A stretch of DNA of 14,348 nucleotides. Source: Aquirufa sp. (lineage in GTDB: Bacteria; Bacteroidota; Bacteroidia; Cytophagales; Spirosomataceae). How positions within the stretch are numbered: the first letter of the stretch is position 1; every line of letters begins with the position of its first letter. The translations under genes and the position numbers were made by a program. The stretch spans positions 1 through 14,348 of the forward strand of contig JAURHT010000042.1 of the NCBI GenBank assembly GCA_030833145.1. The letters run 5' to 3'. This document shows, piece by piece, positions 1-7,080 of the stretch. The notes below the pieces were generated by a model that had not been told where the DNA came from, did no database searches, and saw nothing but the letters and a program-made list of their open reading frames with translations.

Positions 1-66
1 ACCCCAGTCCGCTAATGCAATGTCTTTAACTTTGAATGGTACATAAGTACCCGATTGTGATGCCAT
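1..66 (-). CDS. ahcY: S-adenosylhomocysteinase, N-terminal 22 codons (partial)
   Basis: The reverse strand opens with ATG at 66-64 and reads MASQSGTYVPFKVKDIALAD, then W-G, up to the window edge. The segment KVKDIALADWG is the conserved start of adenosylhomocysteinase, the NAD-dependent cytosolic enzyme that splits S-adenosylhomocysteine into adenosine and homocysteine and so relieves product inhibition of methyltransferases. The family normally has about 430-470 residues, so roughly 95% lies outside the window and the NAD-binding domain cannot be checked. It starts 52 nt after the murF stop on the same strand, with a promoter-like box in the gap, so it may have its own promoter as well as read-through from murF. 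The call rests on a short but very characteristic N-terminus. Confidence 0.82.
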   Translation of the reverse strand, partial: MASQSGTYVPFKVKDIALADWG

Positions 67-104
67 TGTGTGTATTTTTTGAAAGGTATTTTCTTACTAA
101 AGTG

Positions 105-112
105 CAAATTTA
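105..112 (-). promoter_or_regulatory. Putative Bacteroidota -7 box upstream of ahcY
   Basis: The reverse strand carries TAAATTTG, an exact match to the Bacteroidota -7 consensus TAnnTTTG, 38 nt before the ahcY start codon. No TTTG or TTG stands at the usual 17-23 nt upstream (the nearest TTTG is 30 nt away at 143-146, inside murF), so only half of the promoter is convincing. Confidence 0.45.
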
Positions 113-118
113 ATGCAA

Positions 119-1417
119 TTATTTGGAATTTTCTAAAAATGCCAAAACACTTTCGAGTTGAATTCCTCGAGAACCTTTAACTAAAAGAAAACTGTCCTGA
201 ACCGGATGATCTTGAAGCCAAGTATGTAGGCCAAATTTATCAGGGAAATAATAGGCCGAAGGTAAATGAATTAAGGCGTGCTGCATATGTTGCCCTACTA
301 AAAGCACTTTTTCAAAGGATAATCCAGCAATAAGCTTTCCTAATGAGGCATGCTCTTCAATGGAGGAATCTCCTAACTCAAACATATCCCCTAAAATAAG
401 TAGCTTGGGCGTTCCTTCCGTTTCTGCGAAATGTGAAATAGCAGCAGACATCGACGATGGATTGGCGTTATAGGCATCCATCAAAACTTGGTTTGATCCT
501 ATTTTGATGAATTGAGAACGATGATTATTTGGGATATAGGTGCTTATTCCCGTATTGCATTGCTCGTCGCTTAATTCGAAATATTTACCCACCGCAATGG
601 CTAATTGAATATTCTCAAAATTATAAATGCCTGGTAAATGGGAATCGATAATTTCACCATTGGCTAGGGCATAGCGCACCATCGGTTTCGCCTCAACCAG
701 GGTCGTAGGCATCGCTTCGTTCGTATAAACAGCATTTTGCATACCTCTTTCGCTGAATATTTCTTGCACCGGGCCTACTTGCTGAGGTAAAAAGGTTACG
801 CTGCCGGAAGCCTTTAAGTAGTCAAAAAGTTCTCCTTTTCCTTTGCGTACCCCTTCGATTCCCCCAAAGCCTTCTAAATGGGCTTTACCGATATTTGTGA
901 TCAAACCGTGGGTGGGTTGAGCGATGTCGACGAGTTCTTTGATGTCCCCTTGCTTGTTGGCACCCATTTCAATCACCGCAATTTCGTGCTCCTTTTTAAT
1001 AGATAAAATGGAAAGCGGGACTCCGATATGGTTGTTTAGGTTGCCGGTAGTGGCGAAGCAATGGTACTTTTGGGATAAAACAGAGAAGATTAACTCTTTC
1101 GTAGTGGTCTTTCCGTTTGAACCAGTTAAACCGACGATGGGAATCGTTAAGGTTTGGCGGTAGGCGGTTGCCAAGGCTTGCAGGGCCAACAATCCATCTT
1201 CTACCAATAAAGTCCGTTCTCCAGCTAAATAATCCGCATCATCAATGATGGCATATTGAGCACCTTTTTCTAAAGCTTCCGTTGCCATCGCATTGGCATT
1301 GAAATTAGGACCTTTTAAGGCAAAAAATAAATTTCCTGCTTGGATTTTTCGGGTATCAGTGGATACGCCAGTGGAGGATAAAAACTTTTCTAGAAGCGTT
1401 TGTGTATTGACAATCAT
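119..1417 (-). CDS. murF: UDP-N-acetylmuramoyl-tripeptide--D-alanyl-D-alanine ligase
   Basis: This cytosolic, ATP-dependent enzyme adds D-Ala-D-Ala to the UDP-MurNAc-tripeptide, the last cytoplasmic ligation in building the peptidoglycan pentapeptide. The 432-residue length is normal for MurF. An N-terminal substrate-binding domain with STDTRKIQAGNLFFALKG (about residues 19-36) precedes the ATP-binding loop GLTGSNGKTTTKE (96-108) of the Mur ligase central domain. The segment GNLNNHIGVPLS and the late DAYNANPSSM are MurF hallmarks that separate it from MurC, MurD and MurE. A C-terminal domain follows, with ILGDMFELG. The start is ATG at 1417; the gap to the upstream transporter is only 30 nt. 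A degenerate TATTTG box (1441-1446) overlaps the transporter stop and could give murF its own start of transcription. ahcY follows 52 nt downstream. Confidence 0.95.
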   Translation of the reverse strand: MIVNTQTLLEKFLSSTGVSTDTRKIQAGNLFFALKGPNFNANAMATEALEKGAQYAIIDDADYLAGERTLLVEDGLLALQALATAYRQTLTIPIVGLTGSNGKTTTKELIFSVLSQKYHCFATTGNLNNHIGVPLSILSIKKEHEIAVIEMGANKQGDIKELVDIAQPTHGLITNIGKAHLEGFGGIEGVRKGKGELFDYLKASGSVTFLPQQVGPVQEIFSERGMQNAVYTNEAMPTTLVEAKPMVRYALANGEIIDSHLPGIYNFENIQLAIAVGKYFELSDEQCNTGISTYIPNNHRSQFIKIGSNQVLMDAYNANPSSMSAAISHFAETEGTPKLLILGDMFELGDSSIEEHASLGKLIAGLSFEKVLLVGQHMQHALIHLPSAYYFPDKFGLHTWLQDHPVQDSFLLVKGSRGIQLESVLAFLENSK

Positions 1418-1447
1418 TAGCCTGTTATGACAATTGACTGCAAATAT

Positions 1448-2380
1448 CTACAAAAATTTTGGAACCCCTAAGATAATCTGACGTAGACTGACGATGATAA
1501 TGACGATTCCTACAAGAATCATCATCGATTTTACCGGTAATTTATTGGCTAATCGGGCTGCAATTGGAGCCGCAATGACACCACCTAAAATTAAACCGAT
1601 GATCACATGTAAATATCCAAGACCGATGACAGCAAAAAAGGTTAGCGATGAAGCAAGTGAAACGAAGAACTCTGTCAAGTTCACACTGCCGATCGTATAC
1701 TTCGGATGACGCCCCGAGGCAATCAGGGTAGAAGAAACAATCGGCCCCCAACCTCCACCACCGATAGAATCCAAATAACCACCGAAAAGGGCTAACCATC
1801 CCACTCGTTTTAATTGACGCTTCTCTTGACGTTTAATGAGTGCCTTACGGATAATAATGGCACCTAAGAATAAAGTATAGATAGAAACAATCGGCTTGAT
1901 ATAGCCTGCATAATCTTCTAAGCTCGACAAAACATAGGCTCCTAAAATGGCACCTATCACACCTGGGATTACGAGTGTTTTAAATAATTTAGAATTAACA
2001 TTGCCAAATTTCAAGTGCATATATCCCGAAACGCCAGAAGTGAACACCTCAGAGGCATGAACGCTCGCCGAGGCGGCGGCAGGGGTGATGCCTACGGATA
2101 ATAAAAAGGTTGTAGCCGTTACGCCATAAGCCATTCCCAAAGCGCCGTCAATCATTTGGGCAATAAATCCTCCTAAAACGTAATATAAAATGGAAGAATC
2201 GACTGTATTGAACACAGCGATTACTTTTTCAGCGGTTAGGTAGGTGAACAACAGGTGTCCCACAATCATTAAGGCAAGCGCATTACTAATGTGAATAATG
2301 ACTTCAGTGATGCTTCGTTCGCGTTTCCAAATGATTTGGATAGCTTTCAGTAGGCTAGGAAAATTACTTTTAGGCGTCAT
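1448..2380 (-). CDS. TauE/SafE (TSUP) family membrane transporter
   Basis: This is a 310-residue polytopic inner-membrane protein of the TauE/SafE family, whose members are linked to export or uptake of sulfite, sulfoacetate and other small organic or sulfur anions. After a basic cytoplasmic N-terminus, a first hydrophobic helix lies near residues 30-48. Then come the two family repeats, each a run of membrane helices. The first holds GGFIAQMIDGALGMAYG, with alanine- and serine-rich helices after it. The second holds GGYLDSIGGGGWGPIVSS, the paired glycine-rich signature typical of the family. A basic loop (KALIKRQEKRQLKR) separates the halves. The substrate cannot be read from the sequence, and no sulfur-metabolism gene is adjacent. 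It is transcribed away from leuS and lies 30 nt ahead of murF, so it may be co-transcribed with murF, but no functional link is evident. Confidence 0.88.
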   Translation of the reverse strand: MTPKSNFPSLLKAIQIIWKRERSITEVIIHISNALALMIVGHLLFTYLTAEKVIAVFNTVDSSILYYVLGGFIAQMIDGALGMAYGVTATTFLLSVGITPAAASASVHASEVFTSGVSGYMHLKFGNVNSKLFKTLVIPGVIGAILGAYVLSSLEDYAGYIKPIVSIYTLFLGAIIIRKALIKRQEKRQLKRVGWLALFGGYLDSIGGGGWGPIVSSTLIASGRHPKYTIGSVNLTEFFVSLASSLTFFAVIGLGYLHVIIGLILGGVIAAPIAARLANKLPVKSMMILVGIVIIIVSLRQIILGVPKFL

Positions 2381-2398
2381 GCTATTTTTAATTCTCTA

Positions 2399-2433
2399 CA
2401 AAGCTAATAGACTTTATTTAATCTACCAACAAA
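2399..2433 (-). promoter_or_regulatory. Putative promoter of the TauE/SafE gene
   Basis: On the reverse strand, TAGCTTTG at 2406-2399 matches TAnnTTTG exactly. Upstream, TTTG at 2433-2430 is 23 nt away and TTG at 2429-2427 is 20 nt away, both within the range described for the Bacteroidota -33 element. The box ends 18 nt before the ATG at 2380, which predicts a leader of only about 10-15 nt. Confidence 0.55.
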
Positions 2434-2464
2434 GTAGAGTAAATATTTTTTCATAAAAAAGCCG

Positions 2465-2472
2465 TAATTTGC
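2465..2472 (+). promoter_or_regulatory. Weak -7-like box upstream of leuS
   Basis: TAATTTGC lies 26 nt before the leuS start. It is one nucleotide short of the TAnnTTTG spacing, and no clear TTTG stands 17-23 nt upstream. It is the best candidate in the 118-bp divergent gap between leuS and the transporter. The rest of that gap is AT-rich and I see no hairpin or T-box-like leader in it. Confidence 0.3.
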
Positions 2473-2498
2473 ATCTCCTTTTACAATAAAAACATTTT

Positions 2499-5315
2499 AT
2501 GCGTACAGAGTATCAGTTTAGAGAGATCGAGAAAGCTTGGCAATCGTTTTGGGAAGCTAATAAAACATTCCAAGCTCAGGTAAATCCAGCGAAGCCTAAA
2601 TATTATGTCTTAGACATGTTTCCGTATCCATCTGGAGCAGGGTTACATGTGGGTCATCCGCTGGGATATATAGCCTCTGATATTATGGCGCGCTACAAGC
2701 GTTTGCAGGGTCATGAGGTGTTGCATCCCATGGGTTTTGATTCTTTTGGCCTACCTGCGGAGCAATATGCTATCCAAACAGGTCAGCATCCTGCTATCAC
2801 CACAGAACAAAATATCGCTCGTTATATTGAGCAATTGAAGAATATGGGCTTCTCTTTCGATTGGTCGAGAGAGGTTAGAACTTCTGATGCGTCTTATTAC
2901 AAGTGGACGCAGTGGATTTTTATGCAATTATTCAATTCTTGGTATAACCAGGAATCAGATAAAGCGGAGTCTATTGAAACCTTGAAGACTATTTTAGGGG
3001 CCAAAGGTTCGATCGGATTAAAAGCCGTGTGCGATGAAGAAGTCACTCGAATTACAGCGGAGCAATGGAATGCGATGTCTTCGGACGAGCAGTATGCCTA
3101 CTTATTGAGCTTCCGTTTAGCTTATTTGGATGATTCAGTAGTGAACTGGTGTCCACAATTAGGAACGGTTTTAGCGAATGATGAGGTCAAAGACGGAGTT
3201 TCAGAGCGCGGCGGTTACCCAGTGGAGCAGAAGAAAATGCGCCAATGGTCGATGCGCATCACGGCCTATGCTGATCGTTTATTGCGTGGATTAGACGAGG
3301 TGGATTGGGCTGATTCTTTGAAAGAGCAGCAACGTAATTGGATTGGAAAATCGATTGGAACGGATGTGGAATTTGCCATTGAAAACGTGTCGGATAAGAA
3401 GATAAAAGTATTCACTACGCGTGTGGACACGATTTATGGCGTTTCCTTCATGGTGTTAGCGCCGGAGCACGAGTGGGTAAAGGAACTGACGACACCAGCT
3501 CAGAAAGAGGCGGTGGAAGCCTATGTAAATTGGGCCAAAACTCGTTCAGAACTCGACCGCGTCTCTGAGGTAAAAACTGTTTCTGGTGTTTTCACTGGAA
3601 CCTATGTGATCAACCCAGTGAACCAGGAACGCGTCCCTTTATTCCTAGCAGACTATGTGTTAGCCGGTTATGGAACGGGTGCCGTAATGGGCGTTCCATC
3701 GGGTGATCAACGCGATTGGAACTTTGCGAAGCATTTTGATTTGCCTATTCCTGCCATTTTAGATGCCCAAAAAGACATCGAGAAGCAAGCCGATAATACG
3801 AAAGAGGGGAAATACATTAATTCAGGAATGATTAATGGAATGGAATATAAAGAAGCGACGAATACCTTAATCGCTTGGTTAGAGGAGAATGGAATCGGAA
3901 AAGGAAAAGTACAATACAGAATGCGTAACGCGGTGTTTAGCCGTCAACGTTATTGGGGAGAACCAGTTCCAGTCTATTTCAAACCAACTGCCTCAGGCGA
4001 TTTATTGCCTTATTTGATTGAAGAGTCTGAATTACCTTTGGAACTACCTAAAATCGATAAATACTTGCCTACAGAGACTGGCGAACCTCCATTAGGACGC
4101 GCTGCGGCAGATTGGAAGTACAAAGGACAATACGATTATGAATGGTCGACAATGCCAGGTTGGGCGGGCTCATCTTGGTATTGGTACCGCTATATGGATG
4201 CCACAAATTCAGGTGAATTTGCTTCGAAAGAGGCGATTAACTATTGGAAAGCAGTGGATTTATACATTGGTGGATCAGAGCACGCGACGGGTCACTTGTT
4301 GTATTCTCGTTTTTGGAACAAATTCTTGAAAGATTTAGGCTATGTGCCGGAAGAGGAATTTGCAAAGAAATTGATTAACCAAGGGATGATTCAAGGTCGG
4401 TCAAACTTTGTTTATCGCTTAAAAGATTCCACTAAAGTTACTTTTGTCTCTCACGGCTTAAAGGATCAATACGACGTGGCAGCGCTTCACGTGGATGTGA
4501 ATATCGTAGAAAATGATGTATTAGATTTAGAGGCCTTCAAAAAATCACGAAATGACGTGCCAGCGGATGCGGAATTTATTTTAGAAGACGGCAAATATGT
4601 GTGCGGTTGGGAAGTGGAGAAGATGTCTAAGTCGAAGTTTAATGTCGTAAATCCAGATGATTTAATTGCCAAATACGGCGCTGACACCCTTCGCGTATAC
4701 GAAATGTTCTTAGGGCCATTAGAGCAATTTAAGCCTTGGAATACGAACAGTATCTCGGGCTCTCATAATTTCTTACGGAAAGTTTGGCGTTTATTCTTTG
4801 ATGATAACACGAACACAACTAAAATTGTGGATGCGCCTGCAACTCCTGAAGAATTGAAAGTATTGCACACGGCGATTCGCAAAGTACAAGACGATTTAGA
4901 TCGCTTCTCGTTTAACACGGTAGTTTCTACCTTGATGATTTGCGTGAATGATTTGGGCGCCTTAAAATGCCACAAGAAATCAGTTTTACGGGAATTAGTG
5001 ATCTTGCTATCGCCTTATGCTCCGCACATTGCGGAAGAATTGTGGGTATCTCTTGGTGAGCAGGAGGGAAGTATATCGTATGCTTCATTCCCTGTATTCA
5101 ACGCTGCTTTCTTGGAGGAAAATGATTTCAATTACCCGATTTCATTCAATGGAAAAGTGAAGTTAACGCTTGCTTTCCCTGTAACGGCTACGTCAGCTGA
5201 GATTGAGGCCGCTGTATTAGCGAATGATCAGGTAACGAAACATTTGGAGGGCAAGACGCCTTCGAAAGTGATTGTCGTTCCGAAACGGATTGTGAATATC
5301 GTATTAGGTAAATAA
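2499..5315 (+). CDS. leuS: Leucyl-tRNA synthetase
   Basis: LeuRS is a class I aminoacyl-tRNA synthetase that charges tRNA-Leu in the cytosol and proofreads mischarged products. The HIGH motif is HVGH (residues 50-53) inside YPSGAGLHVGHPLGY. The KMSKS loop is at 708-712. The CP1 editing domain shows TTRVDTIYG and GTGAVMGVPSGDQRD (392-406). RQRYWGEPVPVYF and the W-rich SSWYWYRYMD segment are typical of the family, and an anticodon-binding helical domain follows KMSKS. At 938 residues it is about 80 longer than the E. coli enzyme. The extra length includes an insert around residues 150-200, before the VNWCPQLGTVLANDEV segment, and a leucine-specific insert before KMSKS, as I expect for Bacteroidota. 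The start ATG at 2499 gives the expected N-terminus. No Shine-Dalgarno sequence is seen, as is usual in this phylum. The gene ends directly at a terminator. Confidence 0.97.
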   Translation: MRTEYQFREIEKAWQSFWEANKTFQAQVNPAKPKYYVLDMFPYPSGAGLHVGHPLGYIASDIMARYKRLQGHEVLHPMGFDSFGLPAEQYAIQTGQHPAITTEQNIARYIEQLKNMGFSFDWSREVRTSDASYYKWTQWIFMQLFNSWYNQESDKAESIETLKTILGAKGSIGLKAVCDEEVTRITAEQWNAMSSDEQYAYLLSFRLAYLDDSVVNWCPQLGTVLANDEVKDGVSERGGYPVEQKKMRQWSMRITAYADRLLRGLDEVDWADSLKEQQRNWIGKSIGTDVEFAIENVSDKKIKVFTTRVDTIYGVSFMVLAPEHEWVKELTTPAQKEAVEAYVNWAKTRSELDRVSEVKTVSGVFTGTYVINPVNQERVPLFLADYVLAGYGTGAVMGVPSGDQRDWNFAKHFDLPIPAILDAQKDIEKQADNTKEGKYINSGMINGMEYKEATNTLIAWLEENGIGKGKVQYRMRNAVFSRQRYWGEPVPVYFKPTASGDLLPYLIEESELPLELPKIDKYLPTETGEPPLGRAAADWKYKGQYDYEWSTMPGWAGSSWYWYRYMDATNSGEFASKEAINYWKAVDLYIGGSEHATGHLLYSRFWNKFLKDLGYVPEEEFAKKLINQGMIQGRSNFVYRLKDSTKVTFVSHGLKDQYDVAALHVDVNIVENDVLDLEAFKKSRNDVPADAEFILEDGKYVCGWEVEKMSKSKFNVVNPDDLIAKYGADTLRVYEMFLGPLEQFKPWNTNSISGSHNFLRKVWRLFFDDNTNTTKIVDAPATPEELKVLHTAIRKVQDDLDRFSFNTVVSTLMICVNDLGALKCHKKSVLRELVILLSPYAPHIAEELWVSLGEQEGSISYASFPVFNAAFLEENDFNYPISFNGKVKLTLAFPVTATSAEIEAAVLANDQVTKHLEGKTPSKVIVVPKRIVNIVLGK

Positions 5316-5351
5316 AAAAAAAGGCTCCTCAATCTGAGGAGCCTTTTTTTT
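5314..5351. terminator. Bidirectional Rho-independent terminator between leuS and the Spy-like gene
   Basis: A perfect 9-bp stem, GGCTCCTCA (5323-5331) with TGAGGAGCC (5335-5343), closes a 3-nt loop. A run of eight T (5344-5351) follows, and nine A (5314-5322) precede it, so the structure works as an intrinsic terminator on both strands. The A-run overlaps the leuS stop codon, and the T-run ends 3 nt before the stop of the convergent minus-strand gene. It therefore ends both the leuS transcript and the long ebo transcript. Confidence 0.93.
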
Positions 5352-5354
5352 ATC

Positions 5355-5714
5355 TTATTCGCGTGGTCCGCCACCGGGTCTTGCCTGGCTTTGCATCGTT
5401 TTGTATTTCTCTAATTGTTCTGGAGTTAAGATCGCTTTGAATTGCTCTGCTTGCGCATCGTTTGCTTTTTTCATCTCAGCCATCATCTCTTCTCTTTCCA
5501 TCCCTTGCTCGCGTAATTCCATCATCTTTTTCATACGGGCTGCAATTAAGGGTTCTACTTTAGCAACTTGATCTTTCGATAAACTTAATTCAGTTGTCAT
5601 GCGATCTACTTGACGCTGAACCATCGCTTGTGGATCCATACCTTGTGCGTGGATTTGGGTACTGAATGCCATCATTGCTACAATGAAGGCAAAAATTGTG
5701 CTGATCTTTTTCAT
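5355..5714 (-). CDS. Secreted Spy/CpxP-like small protein
   Basis: This is a 119-residue protein starting at ATG 5714, with a signal peptide MKKISTIFAFIVAMMAFSTQ and a likely cleavage after residues IHA (21-23), so it should be periplasmic. The mature part is charged, methionine-rich and almost wholly helical. It holds two LTxxQ-like motifs, LSKDQ (45-49) and LTPEQ (96-100), as in the Spy/CpxP group of periplasmic chaperone-like and envelope-stress proteins. Between them lies a segment very rich in Met, Glu and Lys; the tail is PGGGPRE. An in-frame ATG at 5819 would add 35 residues, but that extension overlaps eboF and would bury the signal peptide, so I reject it. The start lies 1 nt after the eboF stop, which makes it the seventh cistron of the ebo transcript. 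A -7-like box inside eboF could give extra independent expression. Its exact role is unknown. Confidence 0.8.
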   Translation of the reverse strand: MKKISTIFAFIVAMMAFSTQIHAQGMDPQAMVQRQVDRMTTELSLSKDQVAKVEPLIAARMKKMMELREQGMEREEMMAEMKKANDAQAEQFKAILTPEQLEKYKTMQSQARPGGGPRE

Positions 5715-5715
5715 A

Positions 5716-7080
5716 TTAGTTGGGGAAAATAGTTTCCCAAATATATTGATATACTTGAGTTGCTGGTATCTGTTGGTCGATATTTTGCGACGAAATGAAA
5801 ACAGGATAAAAGGCCTCATCGCAGAAAGGACTTCCGTGCGAGCCTTTTACTAGCGTGGCATCGAGTGGAATGACATCCATTCGATACCGGAATCCCAAAA
5901 GCTTACGCGCTAATTTATAGGCCGCTCTGAGCTTTATAAAGGGGTTTTTAGGATCCATGAACATTTCGACAGGATCATACCCTGGTTTTTTGAAGATGTC
6001 CACACAGCGCGCGAAGTCCGGTGCTTTCGCATCATCTAACCAATAATAATAGGTAAACCATTTGTCAGAATCTGCGACCAAAACCAGATCTCCGCAACGT
6101 TCGTGTGCAATCTGGTAGTCTTCGAGTTCTTTTCCACTAATGATTTTGGCGATGCCCGGAACTTTTTCGAAAATGGCTCTGATTTCAGCTGGATTCTTAC
6201 AATAGATATGGGCGATCTGATGGTCAGAAACGGCGAAGGCTTCACTAGCCCCTGGATCTAATAATTCCAATCCTTGCTCTTCTCGAATCGCGATTTTACC
6301 GGCCTCGCGCAACACACGATTTAAGTGAATCGGCGTATGGACATCGTTGATTCCATATTCGGATAGCAAGATGATCTCTGCGTTTTTGGCCTCAAAATGC
6401 GTAATTAACTGTTCTAAAACCTGATCTATTTCTTTTAACTCTTTTGCAATCGCCGGTAAATCTATCCCAAACTTCTGCAGACAATAATCTAAATGCGGTA
6501 GGTAAATCAAGTTCAGCGTTGGATCGTATTTTTCATCCACATAGATGGACGCATCCGCAATCCATTGGGTGGACTTGATATTTGCATTCGGACCCCAAAA
6601 ATTAAACAGAGGAAATGTACCCAGCTTCGTTTGTAATTCATCTCGCAAGCTGGCTGGATGAGAATAACAATCGGGTGCTTTCACGCCATCAGAATGGTAT
6701 TGCGGGCGCGGGGTAACGGAATAATCCGCTGACGAATACATGTTGTACCACCAGAACATTTTCGCGCAAGTAAAATTTGAATCTTTCTTCTTCGCCGCCT
6801 CCCAGATCTTTTCAGCCCCCACTAAAGGATTCGATTGTTTCCAAAACTTCACTTCCGAATCCGTCTTATCATACCAACCGTTCCCCACGATACCGTGATC
6901 TGATGGATTTTTACCCGTCAAATACACCGATTGGGACGTAGTTGTTACCGCCGGAAAGGGAGGTTGGATTTTTTGAATCTGCTTCTTTTGTATATAAGCA
7001 TACAAAAAGGGGGTGTACTCCGCGGAAATAACACTTTCGCTGAGCCCCACCACATCGATAACGGCAGTCTTTTTCATCAT
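5716..7080 (-). CDS. eboF: EboF: alkaline phosphatase/nucleotide pyrophosphatase-like protein
   Basis: This 454-residue protein belongs to the type I phosphodiesterase/nucleotide pyrophosphatase group of the alkaline phosphatase superfamily. The start VIDVVGLSES provides the first metal-binding Asp (D9). PPFPAVTTTSQSVYLTG (40-56) carries the Thr nucleophile region. GIVGNGWYD, YLPHLDY (D198), VSDHQIAHIY and KGSHGSP (412-418) follow in family order. At the site where nucleotide pyrophosphatases have SDHG it shows SEYG (240-243), and the His expected after YLPHLDY is a Gln (Q202), so the metal site is not standard. No signal peptide is seen, so it should be cytosolic. Its ATGATG start overlaps the eboE stop by 4 nt (or 1 nt if the second ATG is used). 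In this position of an ebo cluster the name EboF fits; the substrate is unknown. Confidence 0.88.
   Translation of the reverse strand: MMKKTAVIDVVGLSESVISAEYTPFLYAYIQKKQIQKIQPPFPAVTTTSQSVYLTGKNPSDHGIVGNGWYDKTDSEVKFWKQSNPLVGAEKIWEAAKKKDSNFTCAKMFWWYNMYSSADYSVTPRPQYHSDGVKAPDCYSHPASLRDELQTKLGTFPLFNFWGPNANIKSTQWIADASIYVDEKYDPTLNLIYLPHLDYCLQKFGIDLPAIAKELKEIDQVLEQLITHFEAKNAEIILLSEYGINDVHTPIHLNRVLREAGKIAIREEQGLELLDPGASEAFAVSDHQIAHIYCKNPAEIRAIFEKVPGIAKIISGKELEDYQIAHERCGDLVLVADSDKWFTYYYWLDDAKAPDFARCVDIFKKPGYDPVEMFMDPKNPFIKLRAAYKLARKLLGFRYRMDVIPLDATLVKGSHGSPFCDEAFYPVFISSQNIDQQIPATQVYQYIWETIFPN
5723..5745 (-). promoter_or_regulatory. Hairpin and -7-like box at the eboF/Spy-like junction
   Basis: On the reverse strand, TATATTTG (5745-5738) is an exact TAnnTTTG match inside the last codons of eboF. 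It leads directly into GGGAAA-CTAT-TTTCCC (5738-5723), a 6-bp hairpin that ends 8 nt before the ATG of the Spy-like gene. No TTTG or TTG lies 17-23 nt upstream. It may be an internal promoter, an mRNA processing or stability element, or chance within coding sequence. Confidence 0.3.

Noticed and set aside
1542..1799. Tryptophan- and phenylalanine-rich open frame on the minus strand
   Set aside because: It is an out-of-frame shadow within the second half of the TauE/SafE gene, whose own frame carries the family signature.
2381..2498. T-box or attenuator leader ahead of leuS
   Set aside because: The 118-bp gap shows no T-box sequence, leucine-rich leader peptide or stable hairpin.
5715..5819. 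Upstream in-frame ATG that would lengthen the Spy-like protein by 35 residues
   Set aside because: The extension overlaps eboF, is rich in basic residues and would bury a clear signal peptide beginning at ATG 5714.
7075..7080. Frameshift at the eboE/eboF junction
   Set aside because: Both proteins have complete ends; the 4-nt ATGA overlap is ordinary translational coupling.
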